A stretch of 64,000 nt of DNA from Datura wrightii. Its lineage: Eukaryota > Streptophyta > Magnoliopsida > Solanales > Solanaceae. Positions 48,143-59,952 of the stretch are shown piece by piece; position 1 is the first letter of the stretch, and the number at the start of each line of letters is the position of its first letter. Under the pieces are notes generated by a model. The model was given only the letters and a program-made list of their open reading frames with translations, did no database searches and had not been told where the DNA came from. Position numbers and translations under genes: made by a program. The stretch lies in assembly GCA_035772735.1 (NCBI GenBank), contig JASDFA010000006.1, positions 26,577,501-26,641,500 on the forward strand. Direction: 5' to 3'.

Positions 48143-50509
48143 TGTTATACCCAAGAAGCCAAAAGATCAGACCCGGGAGTTGAAACGGAAAAAACTGAAA
48201 ATTTTGTACCAGGTCACAGAACGAGTCTTCTTTGACTAGTGGTAAAGACCACGAGTCATTCTTTGACCCGTGGGAAAGACCACGAGTAGTGAGGTGACTC
48301 GTGGTGAGGTTCCAAGCTTGGGTTTGAATTTTGAAATCTGAGATCCCCACAAACCTGACCACGAGTCGTGGTCAGTCCCACCGATTTGTTGAGTCAACCA
48401 TGGCATGGGATTAAGGAAGGTGAAGGAAGAAGGCAGTGTACCCTAAGAAAGGACCCCATGAGTTGCGGTCAGTCACCACTATTCATGGGAAGGGTCAGGT
48501 TAGTAGGATGGAAATTAATTAGAATTACGGCAGTGCATGTGACAAGTCGTGACCACAAGTCGTGGTCACCTGTAACGATTCGTGATGTCCCTCGTGACGA
48601 GCCCCAGACGACTGATAGGCAGTGTACATGACGGATGATGCAATGAGTCGTGGCCTAAAGTAATGAATCATCCAGTCCCTCGTGGGGATTAGCAGCCAGT
48701 AATTTCCTGTGAATTTAATAAGGGCTTTTTCATAATTTCTAAGATCCTAAGGCCTAAACTACGTCATTTTAAGCTATTAATAGTGGGTTTTAAGAGGGAA
48801 AACCTATTCTAAGTCATTCCTATTCATGCATGCAAGAGTAAGAGTTTAGAGAGGTGATCAAAGCCAATCCTTCAAGGTTCTTTTTCAAATCTTCCTTGGG
48901 CAATCAGAGAAGTGGTAGAATCAAGACCTTTCAAGTATGTAGAGTTATGAATGGGTGATTTTTTTCACATCCATGCCCAACCCCTCTCTAATTCATGAAA
49001 ACCTATGACTTGATTCTATGGGGTTTTACCCGATGCATGAAATTCCTAAAATCTATGTCATGGGTATAATCTAAATATGTTTTCATTGATGAAGTACGAT
49101 TCATGGGCAAGTTTTATCATGTTTTCAATTACTAATCATGTTTACTAGTTTTCCAAATTATGATGCCCATTTATGAAAGTTTATGAGAAGATGAGATCTA
49201 AGAAGTATGTTCATGTATGATGGAGAATGAGAAAAGCATGTTTCCAATCTACCCATGTTATTTTCATGTTTTCTAAGTGAATCAAGTTAATTTTAAAGCA
49301 TGTTAAAGTATTGAGCAATGCCTATATGTTCGAGTATGATTATGATTTTATGAATTTAGCTTACCACGTGGTTTTGAGGAGAAGACTCCCATTTATGTTC
49401 AGCTTGTGGTATGGTTTGAGCCAAGGCTCCTATGTATTATTCACATTTATGTATTCATGATTATTCAGCTTCGCTAATAGACGATAGTCAACTTCGTTGA
49501 AAAAAAATGGAGAGCATATGCATGTTTTTGGGAGTAGTATCTAGCACCGAGTAGGATATGGGTCAGTCCACCCTATGCCTCAGAGCTACGCGCCAACGTA
49601 GGTATGATTATATTATATTGGGACCACTTATGTGAGCTGTCCCCTGCCCCGATTCGGCCACAATATTGATATCGATATCATGGTATCATCCTTAACCTTA
49701 GCAAGGCTTTGGACGGCTCTACCCACTTAATGTGATAGTTGGGACCACGTAAGCTTTATCGTGGTATGTCGGTTAAAAGATAAGTCTCCTATTGTTCCTT
49801 ATGATTTCAATTACGTGTGTTTATCACTCATGTTGTACATATATATCTATATATGTTCTAGAGCAGCTTTGACCTGATGTTCAACTTTATTTATGACTAT
49901 CAGATTTCAACTTTGGGTCAATCGATTTAGTTATGATGTTATGTTATGTTGAGATCATGTTTTCAGAAAGATTGCATGCAAGCCCTACTCTCAGATTCTT
50001 ATTTTATTTATGTTTTACATTATGCATGTTTTAAATGATTTTACTTATTTAAGCGGTTTTTTACTTACCTTGCATACTCAGTACATTCCACATATTGACT
50101 GCATACTCTATGTTGTATCATAACATGGTATAGGCCTTGACACTCAGTCTCCGCCCTATTAGTAGCCAGTTCCATAGTTAGCACACAGCTTAGTGGTGAG
50201 TCCTCATCTCTCGAGGACCATTTGCTTTCAGATATTGATGTACTTTCAGTTTCATTATCAGAGAGTTAGTTGGGGTCTTTTCCCATCAAATCATCATACT
50301 TACAGGCTTTTCAGACAATAGAATGTATTCAGCTTCAGATTCTTGTTTTTCTGATGTTATGATTATTTCATACTTCTGCTAAGATTATTATGTCAATCCT
50401 TCCGTTTAATTGATTGAGTTAGATGTATGTTCATGCCATGAGTCGACTTGGGGTCTCTCAAGGCTCCTTGTCTCGTGTCTAGATCTAGGCCTCCGTTCGG
50501 GTCGTGACA
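48143..50509 (+). repeat. T5 3' LTR
   Basis: 2367 bp, TGTTATACCCAAG...GGGTCGTGACA, complete and uninterrupted. U3 palindromes lie at about 48225-48690, for example 'gaccacgagtcgtggtc' at 48357-48373. It is the best reference in the window for the plus-orientation Tekay LTR. Confidence 0.93.
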
Positions 50510-50697
50510 GCTGTCATGTATAAAGTGTGTTTCTCTTTCTATGTTATGTTATGTTTATACTTCTGCTATGTCATTATGCTAAGTATTCTGCTTTATTGAT
50601 ATTGAGTTAGATGTATATTCATGCCATAAGTCGACTTGGAGTCTCTCGGGACTCCTTGTCCCGTTTCTAGGTCCGGGCCTATGTTCGGATCATGACA
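50510..50697 (+). repeat. T1 3' LTR, terminal part
   Basis: Starts with the T5 target duplication and ends 'gttcggatcatgaca' at 50697. It matches 70-250 closely. The bases after it (TTGTG) would be T1's right target duplication; the left one is outside the window. Confidence 0.82.
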
Positions 50698-50892
50698 TTG
50701 TGTGATCTTGAGTGTGAAGCTTGCATATGTATTTGATGAAATTTTGTTGCTTATGATAAACCACTCTATGAATGATCCATGCTAGTTGGTTGAGTAAGAG
50801 TTGATAGAGGTGTCAAGTGTGATGGTGAAATATGAGTTTAGGTATGTTTTAAGGATTGTTCGAGGACAAACAATGGTTTAAGTGTTGGGTAG

Positions 50893-51544
50893 TGATGTTG
50901 GGCATATTTCTATTCCCATTTGCCATATGTTTACACATATTTGATCATGTTTTGAGTTCATAATCCTTAATTTATGCTTAGATTCATGTACGTGTATGTG
51001 TTTTATGCGCTATCAAATGATTTGAGATGATTTAAGAAAGAAACTAAGCAAAATGGGCTTAAAATGATGCAAAAAGTGAAGATTTGAGGAGCTGAAAGGC
51101 CTGGTGCTATGGCCAGTATCCCGCACCAAATCCCGAACTTCAGAGAATAAAACTTCAGGTTGGGGCTATGGCATGTGCACCTCTCTAGCCCTTGAACTTA
51201 AGAGAATTGCACATCACAAATCTTGGCGAGATGAGTGGCTCCTCACGCCAGAGGTGTCCAAACTTAGAGAAATTTGATGAACACCTTAGCGAGATAGAGG
51301 GGGGGGGCGCCAGATCATCTAGAGCTGAAATTATTGGAAATTTGACTAAGTCTGTGGTGAGATACATAGGGCGGCATGCCAGGGCTATTCTGGGGCATAA
51401 AATGGTGATTTTAAAGCTATGTTTTGAAGGGCAGAAGTATCATTTGAAAGCTCATATATAAATACATGCCTTAGGTCATTTGTATAGAGGGGATATCATC
51501 CTTTATCAGTCTTAGTTCATACTTTATATTTTGTAGTTTGTTTA
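50893..51544 (+). repeat. T7 3' LTR, first part
   Basis: Begins near TGATGTTGGGCATATTTC after the polypurine-like tract. It contains a G9 run at 51300-51308. It is interrupted by T8 after 'gtagtttgttta'. ORFs here look like chance. Confidence 0.6.
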
Positions 51545-52383
51545 TGTCACGCCCCGCCTTAGGGGGTATGACTGGCACCTGGTGCCCTATTAGGACCCAA
51601 ACTGCTAGACTACTGAGCCTAAGCATATCTAGTGCCTGGCTGGCTCTAACTCAGATTCATGGAATCAATGGGCTATATAACGGCTGTAAATACAGCCTCC
51701 GGCCGACTGGGCCTATAGACACCTGTACCATAATATCAGCCAACCAAAATCATACTCATATAGGGAAACCTATGTAGGCCGACAAGGCCACCATGCTGTC
51801 TAGTTATCTCTAACTCAATATAACAAATGCTGAACATCTACGTGACCGGCAAGGTCACTGCTACTAACTAGATACGGCCCCACACGACCAACATAAACAT
51901 CCATACTAAACAGCTAAACATATGCACGGCCCCACACGATCGGCACAACTAACCACAGGGAGATATATACACCATCTTTTAGCCTCTAAGAATACTGATA
52001 AGATGGTCGGGATAGGGCCCCGACCTACCCGTACTATACAACAAAATAAAAGGAAATAGACCTCTAGCTGTCTAGCTCCGGATGACAGGAGCTGATGACT
52101 CAATGAGCTGGCTGGAATCACGAGGGATCGGCTCCTCATCTACAAGTACCTGCAGGCAAGTAATGCAGCGCCCCAAATGGGCGTCAGTACCATTGGTACC
52201 GAGTATGGAAAGCAAACTGAACATAACTGAACATAAATAGCAATGCTAGTAAATTCTGAATAGCAGGAAATATCTAAAACTGTCTGAACTAGCAGGATCT
52301 AGAATAGGCTTATCTGTACTGAAGGTAAGGTAGAATCATACCTGTTGTCATGGCGAACTTCTGTCTATCAACTAATAGATATC

Positions 52384-52428
<45 letters not shown>

Positions 52429-53924
52429 ACGAGAACCTATACCAGCCCCTATAAGCCAGAAGGTGCCAACCAACACACAATCTATATACCCCTACCCGGG
52501 TCAAAACAATCAAAAAATAAATCACTCGACTCGTCTACTAACTACGAGCACCTCTACCGGCCCCCTGGGTCTCCAGCTCAGGCTATGGCCTCTGATATAA
52601 ATAATTGTGTCTGATCCTGAAGAACTCCTGTACTGTAAACTATAATCTGTATCTGTATCTGTAATCTGCCCCCTCGGCACAAGCGCACAACAGGGCAAAC
52701 TATACTGCTATGCTGATCAGCCTGATATGGGGAATGCTCCATCCCATCTTCATCCTACTACGAACGGTATACCACTCCTTGGAGTGGTGTATCACCACCC
52801 TCACGGTGGGTCGACACTGTTACCAACCCAGGGGCGACGAGGACGCTCAAAGGGTGCCCTCATAACACAAACAGGTCTCAACAAACAATAATCACATATA
52901 GAAAGCATGTTTAAACTGAAAATACTATTTGTACTCTGATTTCTCATTCTGAACTTTATACTGATTCTCATACTGAACTATACTGTATATGAGATATTAT
53001 TTGACTATCTGATTATACTGTAACTGAGGTATCATCTGACTGTCTGGCTATGTATCTGGCATATTATCTAACTATATGATATTGCTTTACTAACTTTTAT
53101 TCCTAATATATATATATATATATATCATAAAATAAAAAACTTGCTTGCTAAATTCAAACTGGACTCAATTCTCGACTTCTGAGTTCTTTCTTCTATACAT
53201 CATGCTACTTACTGTACTGGATTACTAATTGGCATAACTCGGTCAGTACTTCTGCTATTTCTCCCAACTGCATTCATATATATGTCAATTAGAACTAAAT
53301 ACGCTAATATTCTAGAAGAAAATATCACTTTCAATATATATATAGCCCAAACTTTGGCTTATCAAAAAATGGTCAAAAACTCGTTATTTCTCGATAGTCC
53401 GAAAGGGAGAAATACTCACTTTAGGGTAGGAGTATATTGACACTAATTTGGAGCAATTCCACTTACCTTAGTTTGGTAGCACGACGATTCGCCGGCCGAA
53501 TATCACGAAACTAAACCCGTAGAAATGCCCCTTGCTGCTTAATACCTCAGTATCTAGGAGTAATTTAAGGTTGGACCGCGTTTGACAGCATAATCGAACA
53601 AATATTATCAAAGAACCTTCGCCCCCCTCTGTTTTCTCTGGACTTTTCTGGAAAAGTTATGAAATATAACTTTAAAATCGAAGTTGGAGGCTTATATACT
53701 TGGGCCTGGCCAGGGCCTTCGTGACACGGAGCCAACTCGGAGGCCCTCCCTCTGCGGCACGTTGCCATCACGGAGGGGCTCTGCCCCGGCTTCTTCCACG
53801 ATGGTTCGACGAATGTCTTATCTGGTCTTCCCCCGGTCCTTTTCCTAGCATGTATGGCATTCAAAATCTCTTAACCAACATGCGAATAGGCAATCTATAT
53901 GCCGAGAATTTACGGGGTGTAACA
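51545..53924 (-). repeat. T8: solo LTR with target duplication
   Basis: 2380 bp bounded on the plus strand by TGTCACGCCCC and GGGTGTAACA. In element orientation it is TGTTACACCCCG...GGGGCGTGACA. It is flanked by a perfect duplication GTTTA (51540-51544 and 53925-53929). It contains no PBS, PPT or coding region, so it is a solo LTR left by recombination between two LTRs. It is not closely similar to the Tekay LTRs here. A (TA)n tract lies inside, and near 53720-53780 are 'gtgacacgga' and 'atcacggagggg' segments reminiscent of the T2 hairpin. Confidence 0.9.
52387..52425. repeat. (TA)n microsatellite
   Basis: An uninterrupted TA run of 39 bases inside T8. A shorter AT run lies at 53106-53125. 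The ORF that reads through it as Ile-Tyr repeats is an artefact. Confidence 0.95.
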
Positions 53925-54792
53925 GTTTATGAAAGCTTGTAAGCCGTTTGGAAGGAAGACACAGTTCTATAAATAGATTTTTCTCTCCTTTACTTGTATT
54001 TTCATATGATGATGACTAAATATTCATTTTTTCAATTGTCTATGAGTGGCTAAACTTATATTCTAGGGTTTTGGCCATGGTGAATGGTTGATTGTTTGAA
54101 AGACAAATTATATTTGATTTTGATTCTTCAATTACTGTTTTTTGTATTTATTTGTTTCAATTTATTATTTATAAGATTGATCACCTTGTAAGTAATCTGT
54201 TGGCTTTCGATTGAACGTGGGAAAGGAAATCGAAAGCACTAAAAATAATTACAAAACATAAATTCAAAGACCCTTGAACCCATTGGTGATGGGATTGAAG
54301 TTGTTGTTGAGGATAGGGATATACTTTTCAACCCCGTTCAGTTAAAATACAAGTAGGCATAATCGTTGTTTATGTTCTCCTATGACCATTGGGATATAGG
54401 CCATAAGGTTCATAAAATAATTCTTGGATGCTAGAGATAGTGGCAAGAAATGGGATAGTAACTTGCAACTATCAACCATAGGAAGAATCGTACCCGTTTA
54501 ATTATGTCTTGAAAACTCAACTTTAAACCAACCAAGTGCCATTGCCCTAGCCTTTTATCATCATCAAAATACAATCAAGCTTGCAATTATTTTTTAGTTA
54601 ATTTTATATTTGAAGTTTTAGTAGTTTAATTTTCTAGAACAATCTTCATTTTAACTATTCTGTAGATTAGTGAAATTAAAGTGATAACCTTATAACAATT
54701 AAATTGACAAGTCCCTTGGGTACGATATCTGGACTTCAAAATCCTATATTACTTGAAGACCAGGTGCGCTTTCGTGTTCTTGGGAGACATCA
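53925..54792 (+). repeat. T7 3' LTR, second part
   Basis: Resumes with GTTTA and 'tgaaagcttgtaagccg'. A plant TATA box TATAAATAG lies at 53968-53976, followed by an AT-rich transcribed region. It ends near 'gggagacatca' at 54792. 54793-54837 may be T7 flank or a decayed primer region; I cannot tell. Confidence 0.65.
53968..53976 (+). promoter_or_regulatory. TATA box in the T7 LTR
   Basis: TATAAATAG sits some 820 bases before the LTR end, comparable to about 890 in T2. It was brought to its present distance from upstream LTR sequence by the T8 insertion, which separates it from U3 by 2.4 kb. Confidence 0.55.
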
Positions 54793-54837
54793 AAGTATAA
54801 ATGGGATTACTAGTCAAAACCGTTGAAATATCTAACA

Positions 54838-55387
54838 TCAAGTCTGAAAGCCTTTATACACATGATGAGCTGATTCGACAACACCTCGAACTGGCTCTAC
54901 TAAATTCTAAAAATTGAAAGACATAAAAAAGAAAGAACATGTGTCAAAACTGACGTCCAGGGATCATTAGGACTCACCCAAGCTAGGCCTAGACTGGAGT
55001 GAAGCGAGAGTGGACTTAACTTCGAGGATAAGACTGATCAACCGAACCTATATCATGAGACGATACAGCGCAAAGATATGCGATCACTTTGAATATACTA
55101 AGTATATAGGATAAGTAAAACATAGTAAAATGATATTCTGAAATCATAAGTATAGAGCAAGCTAAAACATGAGTTTCTGATCATAAACTAATTATAATGG
55201 CTCAGGATTTTCAAAACTTGTTCATAATGCTGGACATAGCTGATTTCATAAGTAAAACCTCAAAAATCATATATTGAATCAAAATATCATGTCATAAAAG
55301 CATCATCGAAAATCAAGGAATAGTAAGACACTCTCATAACTGACATTATCACGAATAAGCACAAATGCCCAACTATCTCACTCAAGT
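54838..55387 (-). repeat. T9: truncated Tekay LTR, left part
   Basis: Minus-strand LTR sequence, for example 'agtctgaaagcctttata' (compare 14563-14581 in T3) and 'atgagacgatacagcgcaaagatatgcg'-type sequence near 55046. About 200 bases of its terminal (TGTCACG) end are missing. It is split by T10 after 'cactcaagt'. Confidence 0.75.
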
Positions 55388-57418
55388 TTTAATACCCTGA
55401 AATGCATAAGATCATACCCGAAGGTTGAAATGGAGAAAATAGAATTTTTTGCACTAGGTCACCGAACGAGTCGTCTAGTGACCCATGAGGTGCACCACAA
55501 GTTGTTAGGTAACTTGTGGGGAGGAGGGAAGACTTGGTTAGATTTCTTGATTGGGGGTTGACCACGGGTAAGGCCACGAGTGGTGGTCAGCACCATGAGT
55601 TGTTATGTTAACCGTGGTCAGGAGTTTGATTTGAAGGTTGAAGATGTGTCAGTTCTTCTAATGACTAGTCTCCACGAGTCGTGGTGTACCTTGTGGTGAC
55701 CAGTGATGATGATCTTCCAGTGCTGGCAATGAGAGATGACCAGGAGTCATGGTCAATGACGACGAGTCATCCAGTCCCTCGTTGGGATTGGCAGTGTGTA
55801 TTTTCCTGCAAATTTATTAAGGGCTTTTCCGTAATTCATAAGTTCCTAATGCCTAAACTACGTCGTTTCAAGCTATGATAAGTGTGTTTTAAGAGGGTTT
55901 AACTCATCCTAAGCCTATTCCTCTCCATGCATGAAAGCCTAGTAGTTCTAAGGGGTCATCAAGCTTAGATTCATCAAGTTCTTCCCCAAATTCCTTTGGG
56001 CTCTCAAGAGAGTTGTGAAATTAGATTCTCCCATGTATGTAGAGTTATGAAAGGATGTATCCATCAACTCCCATGCCCAATCCCTCTTCAATTTCATGTG
56101 ATTTCTAAGTTGATGAATCTATGGGATTTTAACCCAACTTGTGAATTCTCTAAGTATCTATCATGGATATTCTCTATGTATGTTTGTAATGTCGAATTTA
56201 TGATTTATGGGCATGTTTTATAATGTTTTAATTTATATATCATGATTTTAAAGTTTTACAAATAAGATCCCCATCTTTGGAAGTTCATGAAAAGATGAGA
56301 TTATGATCCATGCTTCTAGTCATGATGAGATGTTCATGATGAAAGTATGATTTCAAATTACCCATGACTATATCTATGTTTTCAAACAATCAAGTTTATG
56401 TCAAGCATGTTTAAGTATTGGGAAAGCCCATATGATCAAGTATGTTTCATGATTTATCTAAATTTCATGTTATTAGCTTACCACATGATTTTGAAGTCTA
56501 AAATCCCACTCTTATTTAGTTTGTGGTATGGTTTGAGCTAAATATCTTCATGTTATGTTTTCAGAATATATATGTTATGTCATGATTCAGCTTCGTCACT
56601 AGATGATGGTCAGCTTTGATGAAAAATGATGGAGAGCATATGCATATTTTTAGAAGTAGTGTCTAGCACCGAGTAGGCTAAGGGTCAACCAAACCTATGC
56701 CTAAGAACTACATGCCAACGTAGGTATATTAAGATTATTTGGGACCTCCCTTGTGAGCTTCCCCTGCCCCTAAGGGGCATTCAGTTTGATATTGATATCG
56801 TGGTAGCATCCTTCGCCCTGAAAAGGCTTTTGAAGGCTTTGCCCACTTGACTGTAATAGTCGGGACCACATAAGCTCTATCATGGTAATGTCGGTTATAT
56901 GACGAGTCTTTCATTGTTCCTCATGATTTCAGTTATACATGTCCATCAGTCATGTTCTTATGTTTTTAGCAGGTTTGACCCAATGTTCAATTTTACTTAT
57001 GATTAATAGTTTTTAGCTTTGGGTCTTTCGATTCAGCTATGATATTCAGTTATGTTTGGGTCATGTTTTCAGATAATAGCATGCAATCCCTACTCTCAAA
57101 CTCTTATGATGAAATTTTTTGTGATATGCATGATCTCTGATTTTACTTAGTGGTTTTACTTACCTTTCATACTCAGTACATTACACATACTGACCGCATA
57201 CTCTATGTTGTATCGTTTCATGATATAGCCTTAGACATTACGACTCAGTCCCACCACTAGCCAAATCTTCAGTATTAGCATCTCTCAGTCAGAGTTGGTG
57301 AGTCCTCATCTTTCGAGGCCCCTTCTTATCAGTTATATTTAGTATTTTCTGTTTCAAGCATTAATGAGTTAGTTGGGGTCTATTCCCATCAACTCATAGT
57401 AGTAGAGGCTTATCAGAC
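55388..57418 (+). repeat. T10 5' LTR, 3' truncated
   Basis: Starts TTTAATACCC (for TGTAATACCC) and aligns with 59953 onwards until 'gaggcttatcagac'. About 190 bases of the LTR end are missing. U3 palindrome variants lie at about 55460-55780. The breakpoint shares CAGAC with the RT sequence. Confidence 0.88.
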
Positions 57419-59707
57419 TCTTAAGGATCGCCAGTTGTATGCTAAGTTCAACAAGTGCGAGTTTTGGTTAAACTCAATGTCATTTTTGGGTCATTTGGTG
57501 TTAAGTGAGGGTGTAAAGGTGGACTCTCAGAAAATATAACTGTGAATAATTGGTCTAGACTAGTGAGTCCTTCTGATATCAGGAGTTTCTTGGGTTTAGC
57601 TAATCACTATCGTAGGTTTGTTGAAGGGTTCTCATCCATTGAAGCACCATTGACTAAGTTGACCCAGAAGAAAGAGAAGTTTCAATAGTCAGAGGCTTGT
57701 GAGAAGAGCTTCCAAGAGTTGAAGACTCGACTCACCTCAACACCAGTGCTGGCCCTACTTGAGAATACCGATGGGTTTGTGGTAAATTGTGATGCCTTGA
57801 GGATCGGACTTGGTTGTGTATTTATGCAGCACGATAAAACTATAGCCTATGCTTCCAGGCAACTGAAGGTCCATGAGAAGAACTATCCAACTCATGACCT
57901 AGAGTTGGCGGCAGTAGTATTTGCCTTAAAGATTTGGAGACGCTATCTGTACGAAGTCCATATAGATGTGTTTATGGACCACAAAACCCTATAGTAAGTG
58001 TTTACCTAAAAGGATCTAAATCTACAACAAAGGAGGTGGTTGGAGCTTCGTAAGGATTATGACATTAGCATCCTTTATCATTTGGGATAAGCTAATGTGG
58101 TGGTAGACGCTCTTAGCAGGATTTATATGAAGAGTGTGTCCCATGTAGATGAGGAAAGGAAAGAGTTAGTGAAGGAGGTGCATAGGCTTGCAGGACTAGG
58201 AGTTCGTCTTGTTGACTCAACAGATGGTGGTGTCATTGTTCGTAATGGGTCATAATGTTCATTGGTTATTGAGGTCAAAGTTAGAAAAGATGAGGATCCT
58301 ATTTTAGTAAAGTTGAAGGAAGCCGTTCAGAATTAGAAGGTGGAGGTCTTCACTCAAGGGGGAGATGGTGTACTATGATATAATGGTCGTTTGTGTGTAC
58401 CGGGAGTTGATGACTTGAGGGAGCGAATGCTGCGCGAGGCTCATGGTTCCAGATATTCTATTCATCCAGGCACCACCAAGATGTACCTTGACCTATGGGA
58501 GATCTATTGGTGGAATGGAAGGAAGAAGGACATAGCAGAGTTTGTGGCTAAGTGTCCGAATTGTCAACAGGTAAAGTTTGAGCATCAAAGACCTGGAGGT
58601 GTGCTTCAAGACATTAGTATCCCTATTTGGGAGTGGGAGAAAATCAATATGGACTTTATTACAGGGTTTCCTCGTACTCGTTGATAGTATGACTCTATTT
58701 GGGTTGTTGTATAAAGGTTGACCAAAGCATCTCATTTTCTACCAGTCAAAACTACCGATTCAGTAGAGGATTATGCTATGTTATACATTCGAGAGTTAGT
58801 TTGGTTGTATGGAGTGCCATTGTCCATTATATCAGATATAGGTACTCCGTTTACCTCCCAGTTTTGGAGATCATTTCTGAAAGGACTTGGTACTCAGGCT
58901 AAGCTTAGTACAACATTTCACCCCCAAACAGACGGTCAGGCGGAGCGAACCATTTAGAATATGGAGGATATCTTGAGAGAGTGTGTGATTGATTCCAAGG
59001 GTAGTTGGGGTGATCATTTGCCTCTCATTGAGTTTGCATATAACAACAGCTACCATTCCAGCATACAAATGGCTCCATTTGAGGCTCTTTATGGGCGAAG
59101 ATGTAGACCGCCTATTGGTTGGTTCGAAATCGGTGAAGCTATGTTGATAGGACTAGATTCATTCCATGAGGCTATGGAGAAGGTTCAACTCATAAGGGAT
59201 AGGTTGGAAATAGCTCAGAGTCGCCAAAAGTCCTATGCAGATGTGAGGAGGAGAGAGCTTGAGTTTGAAGCTGGTGATTGAGTGTTTCTGAAGGTGTCTC
59301 CCATGAAGGGAATGATGAGATTTGGAAACAAAGGAAAACTCAGTCCCCGTTATGTTGGTCTGTACTGGATTGTGAGATGGGTCTGCAAGGTAGCATATGA
59401 GTTGGAGTTGTGCTCAAAACTAGCTTCAGTACATCCAGTGTTCCATGTATCGCTTTTGAAGAAGTGTCTGGGTGACCCAACTTTAGTTGTCCCTGCGAAG
59501 AGCGTTGGTGTGAAGGATAGTCTTAGCTATAAGGAGGTTTTGGTGGAAATACTTGATCGTAAGGCTCACAAGATAAGAAATAAAGAAGTAGCCTCACCAA
59601 AGGTTTTATGGAGGAATTAGCATTTTAAGGGAGCTACATGGGAAGTTGAAGAAGATATGATGGCTAGATACCCGCATCTATTCCCTCTCAGCTCAATTTC
59701 AGCTTGA
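57419..59707 (+). pseudogene. T10 RT end, RNase H, integrase and chromodomain-like tail, broken
   Basis: Begins in the RT connection ('QLYAKFNKCEFWLNSMSFLGH', near 57430-57490, broken by stops near 57536). RNase H at 57580-58130: 'NCDALRIGLGCVFMQ' near 57785, where the usual Tyr before the catalytic Cys-Asp is Asn, and 'VFMDHKTL' (Thr to Met). Integrase begins at 58391: zinc domain intact ('REAHGSRYSIHPG', 'KCPNCQQVK'), 'MDFITGFPRTR' then TGA near 58682. 'SIISDIGTPFTSQFW' has Arg changed to Ile, and 'TTFHPQTDGQAERTI' is followed by TAG. 58961-59281 holds 'YNNSYHSSIQMAPFEALYG'. 59282-59620 is the C-terminal barrel ('HPVFHVSLLKKCLGDPTLVV'). The chromodomain-like end 'MMARYPHLFPLSSIS' terminates at TGA 59705-59707. 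Confidence 0.88.
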
Positions 59708-59940
59708 GGTATCAGTTTCCTCTTTAGTACTCTATTCATTTTCATGATCAGTTCATGTGTCCCAGTTTCTTTCATGTCAATTTATGTATGTATGATTCAT
59801 GAATTCATTTCAGTCATGTATATCAGTCCGTAGTGCGGCACTCCGTTAGTTTTCAGCTTCAAATGTTCAAAAATTGATATGACAGTTGCATTTCTCAGCT
59901 TTTCAGTATGATTACCAACATTCGATGATGAATTTTCCTT

Positions 59941-59952
59941 AGAGGAAGATAT
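59941..59952 (+). promoter_or_regulatory. T10 polypurine tract
   Basis: AGAGGAAGATAT lies immediately before the 3' LTR start TGTAATACCC. Confidence 0.8.

Larger units (their letters stand above)
30355..50509 (+). mobile_element. T5: Tekay-type retrotransposon inside the T1 LTR, split by T6
   Basis: The 5' LTR is 30355-32247 plus 42654-43061, then PBS, gag and pol, PPT, and the 3' LTR 48143-50509. The flanking target duplication is GTTGT (30350-30354) against GCTGT (50510-50514), one mismatch. Removing T5 restores the T1 LTR ('attcag-ctgtcatgta', compare 'attcacctgtcatata' at 71-87). About 9.7 kb once T6 is subtracted. Confidence 0.9.
1..50697 (+). mobile_element. T1: outermost Tekay/Del-type Ty3/gypsy retrotransposon, interrupted
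   Basis: T1 is reconstructed from four separated plus-strand pieces: 1-1504 (LTR tail, PBS, gag), 11273-14362 (gag tail, PR, RT, RNase H, integrase), 28746-30354 and 50510-50697 (3' LTR). The two LTR parts match closely: both carry the block around 'cccatcaacccatcagatatgtt' and the same terminal 'gtccgggcctatgttcgg' type end. T2, T3 (with T4) and T5 (with T6) are inserted in it. The 5' boundary lies left of the window, so its target duplication cannot be checked. Lineage rests on the iMet primer site and on pol similarity to its neighbours, whose integrases end in a chromodomain-like segment. Assigning the 28746-50697 LTR to T1 is an inference from sequence and order. Confidence 0.75.
50698..54792 (+). 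mobile_element. T7: Athila-like retrotransposon remnant, 3' end, split by T8
   Basis: 50698-50892 resembles the tail of an Athila-like internal region: 'attgttcgaggacaaacaa' then 'tttaagtgttgggtagtga', the usual lead to the polypurine tract. An LTR follows (50893-51544 and 53925-54792). Its end 'aagtcccttgggtacgatat' plus 'attacttg..gaccaggtgcgc' is homologous to the T2 LTR end. T1 seems to have inserted just before this 3' end; the remaining T7 body would be left of the window if it exists. Boundaries are approximate. Confidence 0.65.

Noticed and set aside
28746..50697. Interrupted LTR as a separate solo LTR
   Set aside because: It is possible, but its close match to the LTR tail at 1-252 and the order of the pieces favour its being T1's 3' LTR; kept as an inference.
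51192..51461. 89-codon ORF as a host gene
   Set aside because: It lies in the T7 LTR, contains a G9 run and has no recognisable motif.
52345..52614. ORF with Ile-Tyr repeats
   Set aside because: It is a read-through of a (TA)n microsatellite inside a solo LTR.
51545..53924. T8 as a complete small element
   Set aside because: There are no internal repeats, primer site or coding sequence between its ends, and it has terminal TG/CA with a duplication: solo LTR fits better.
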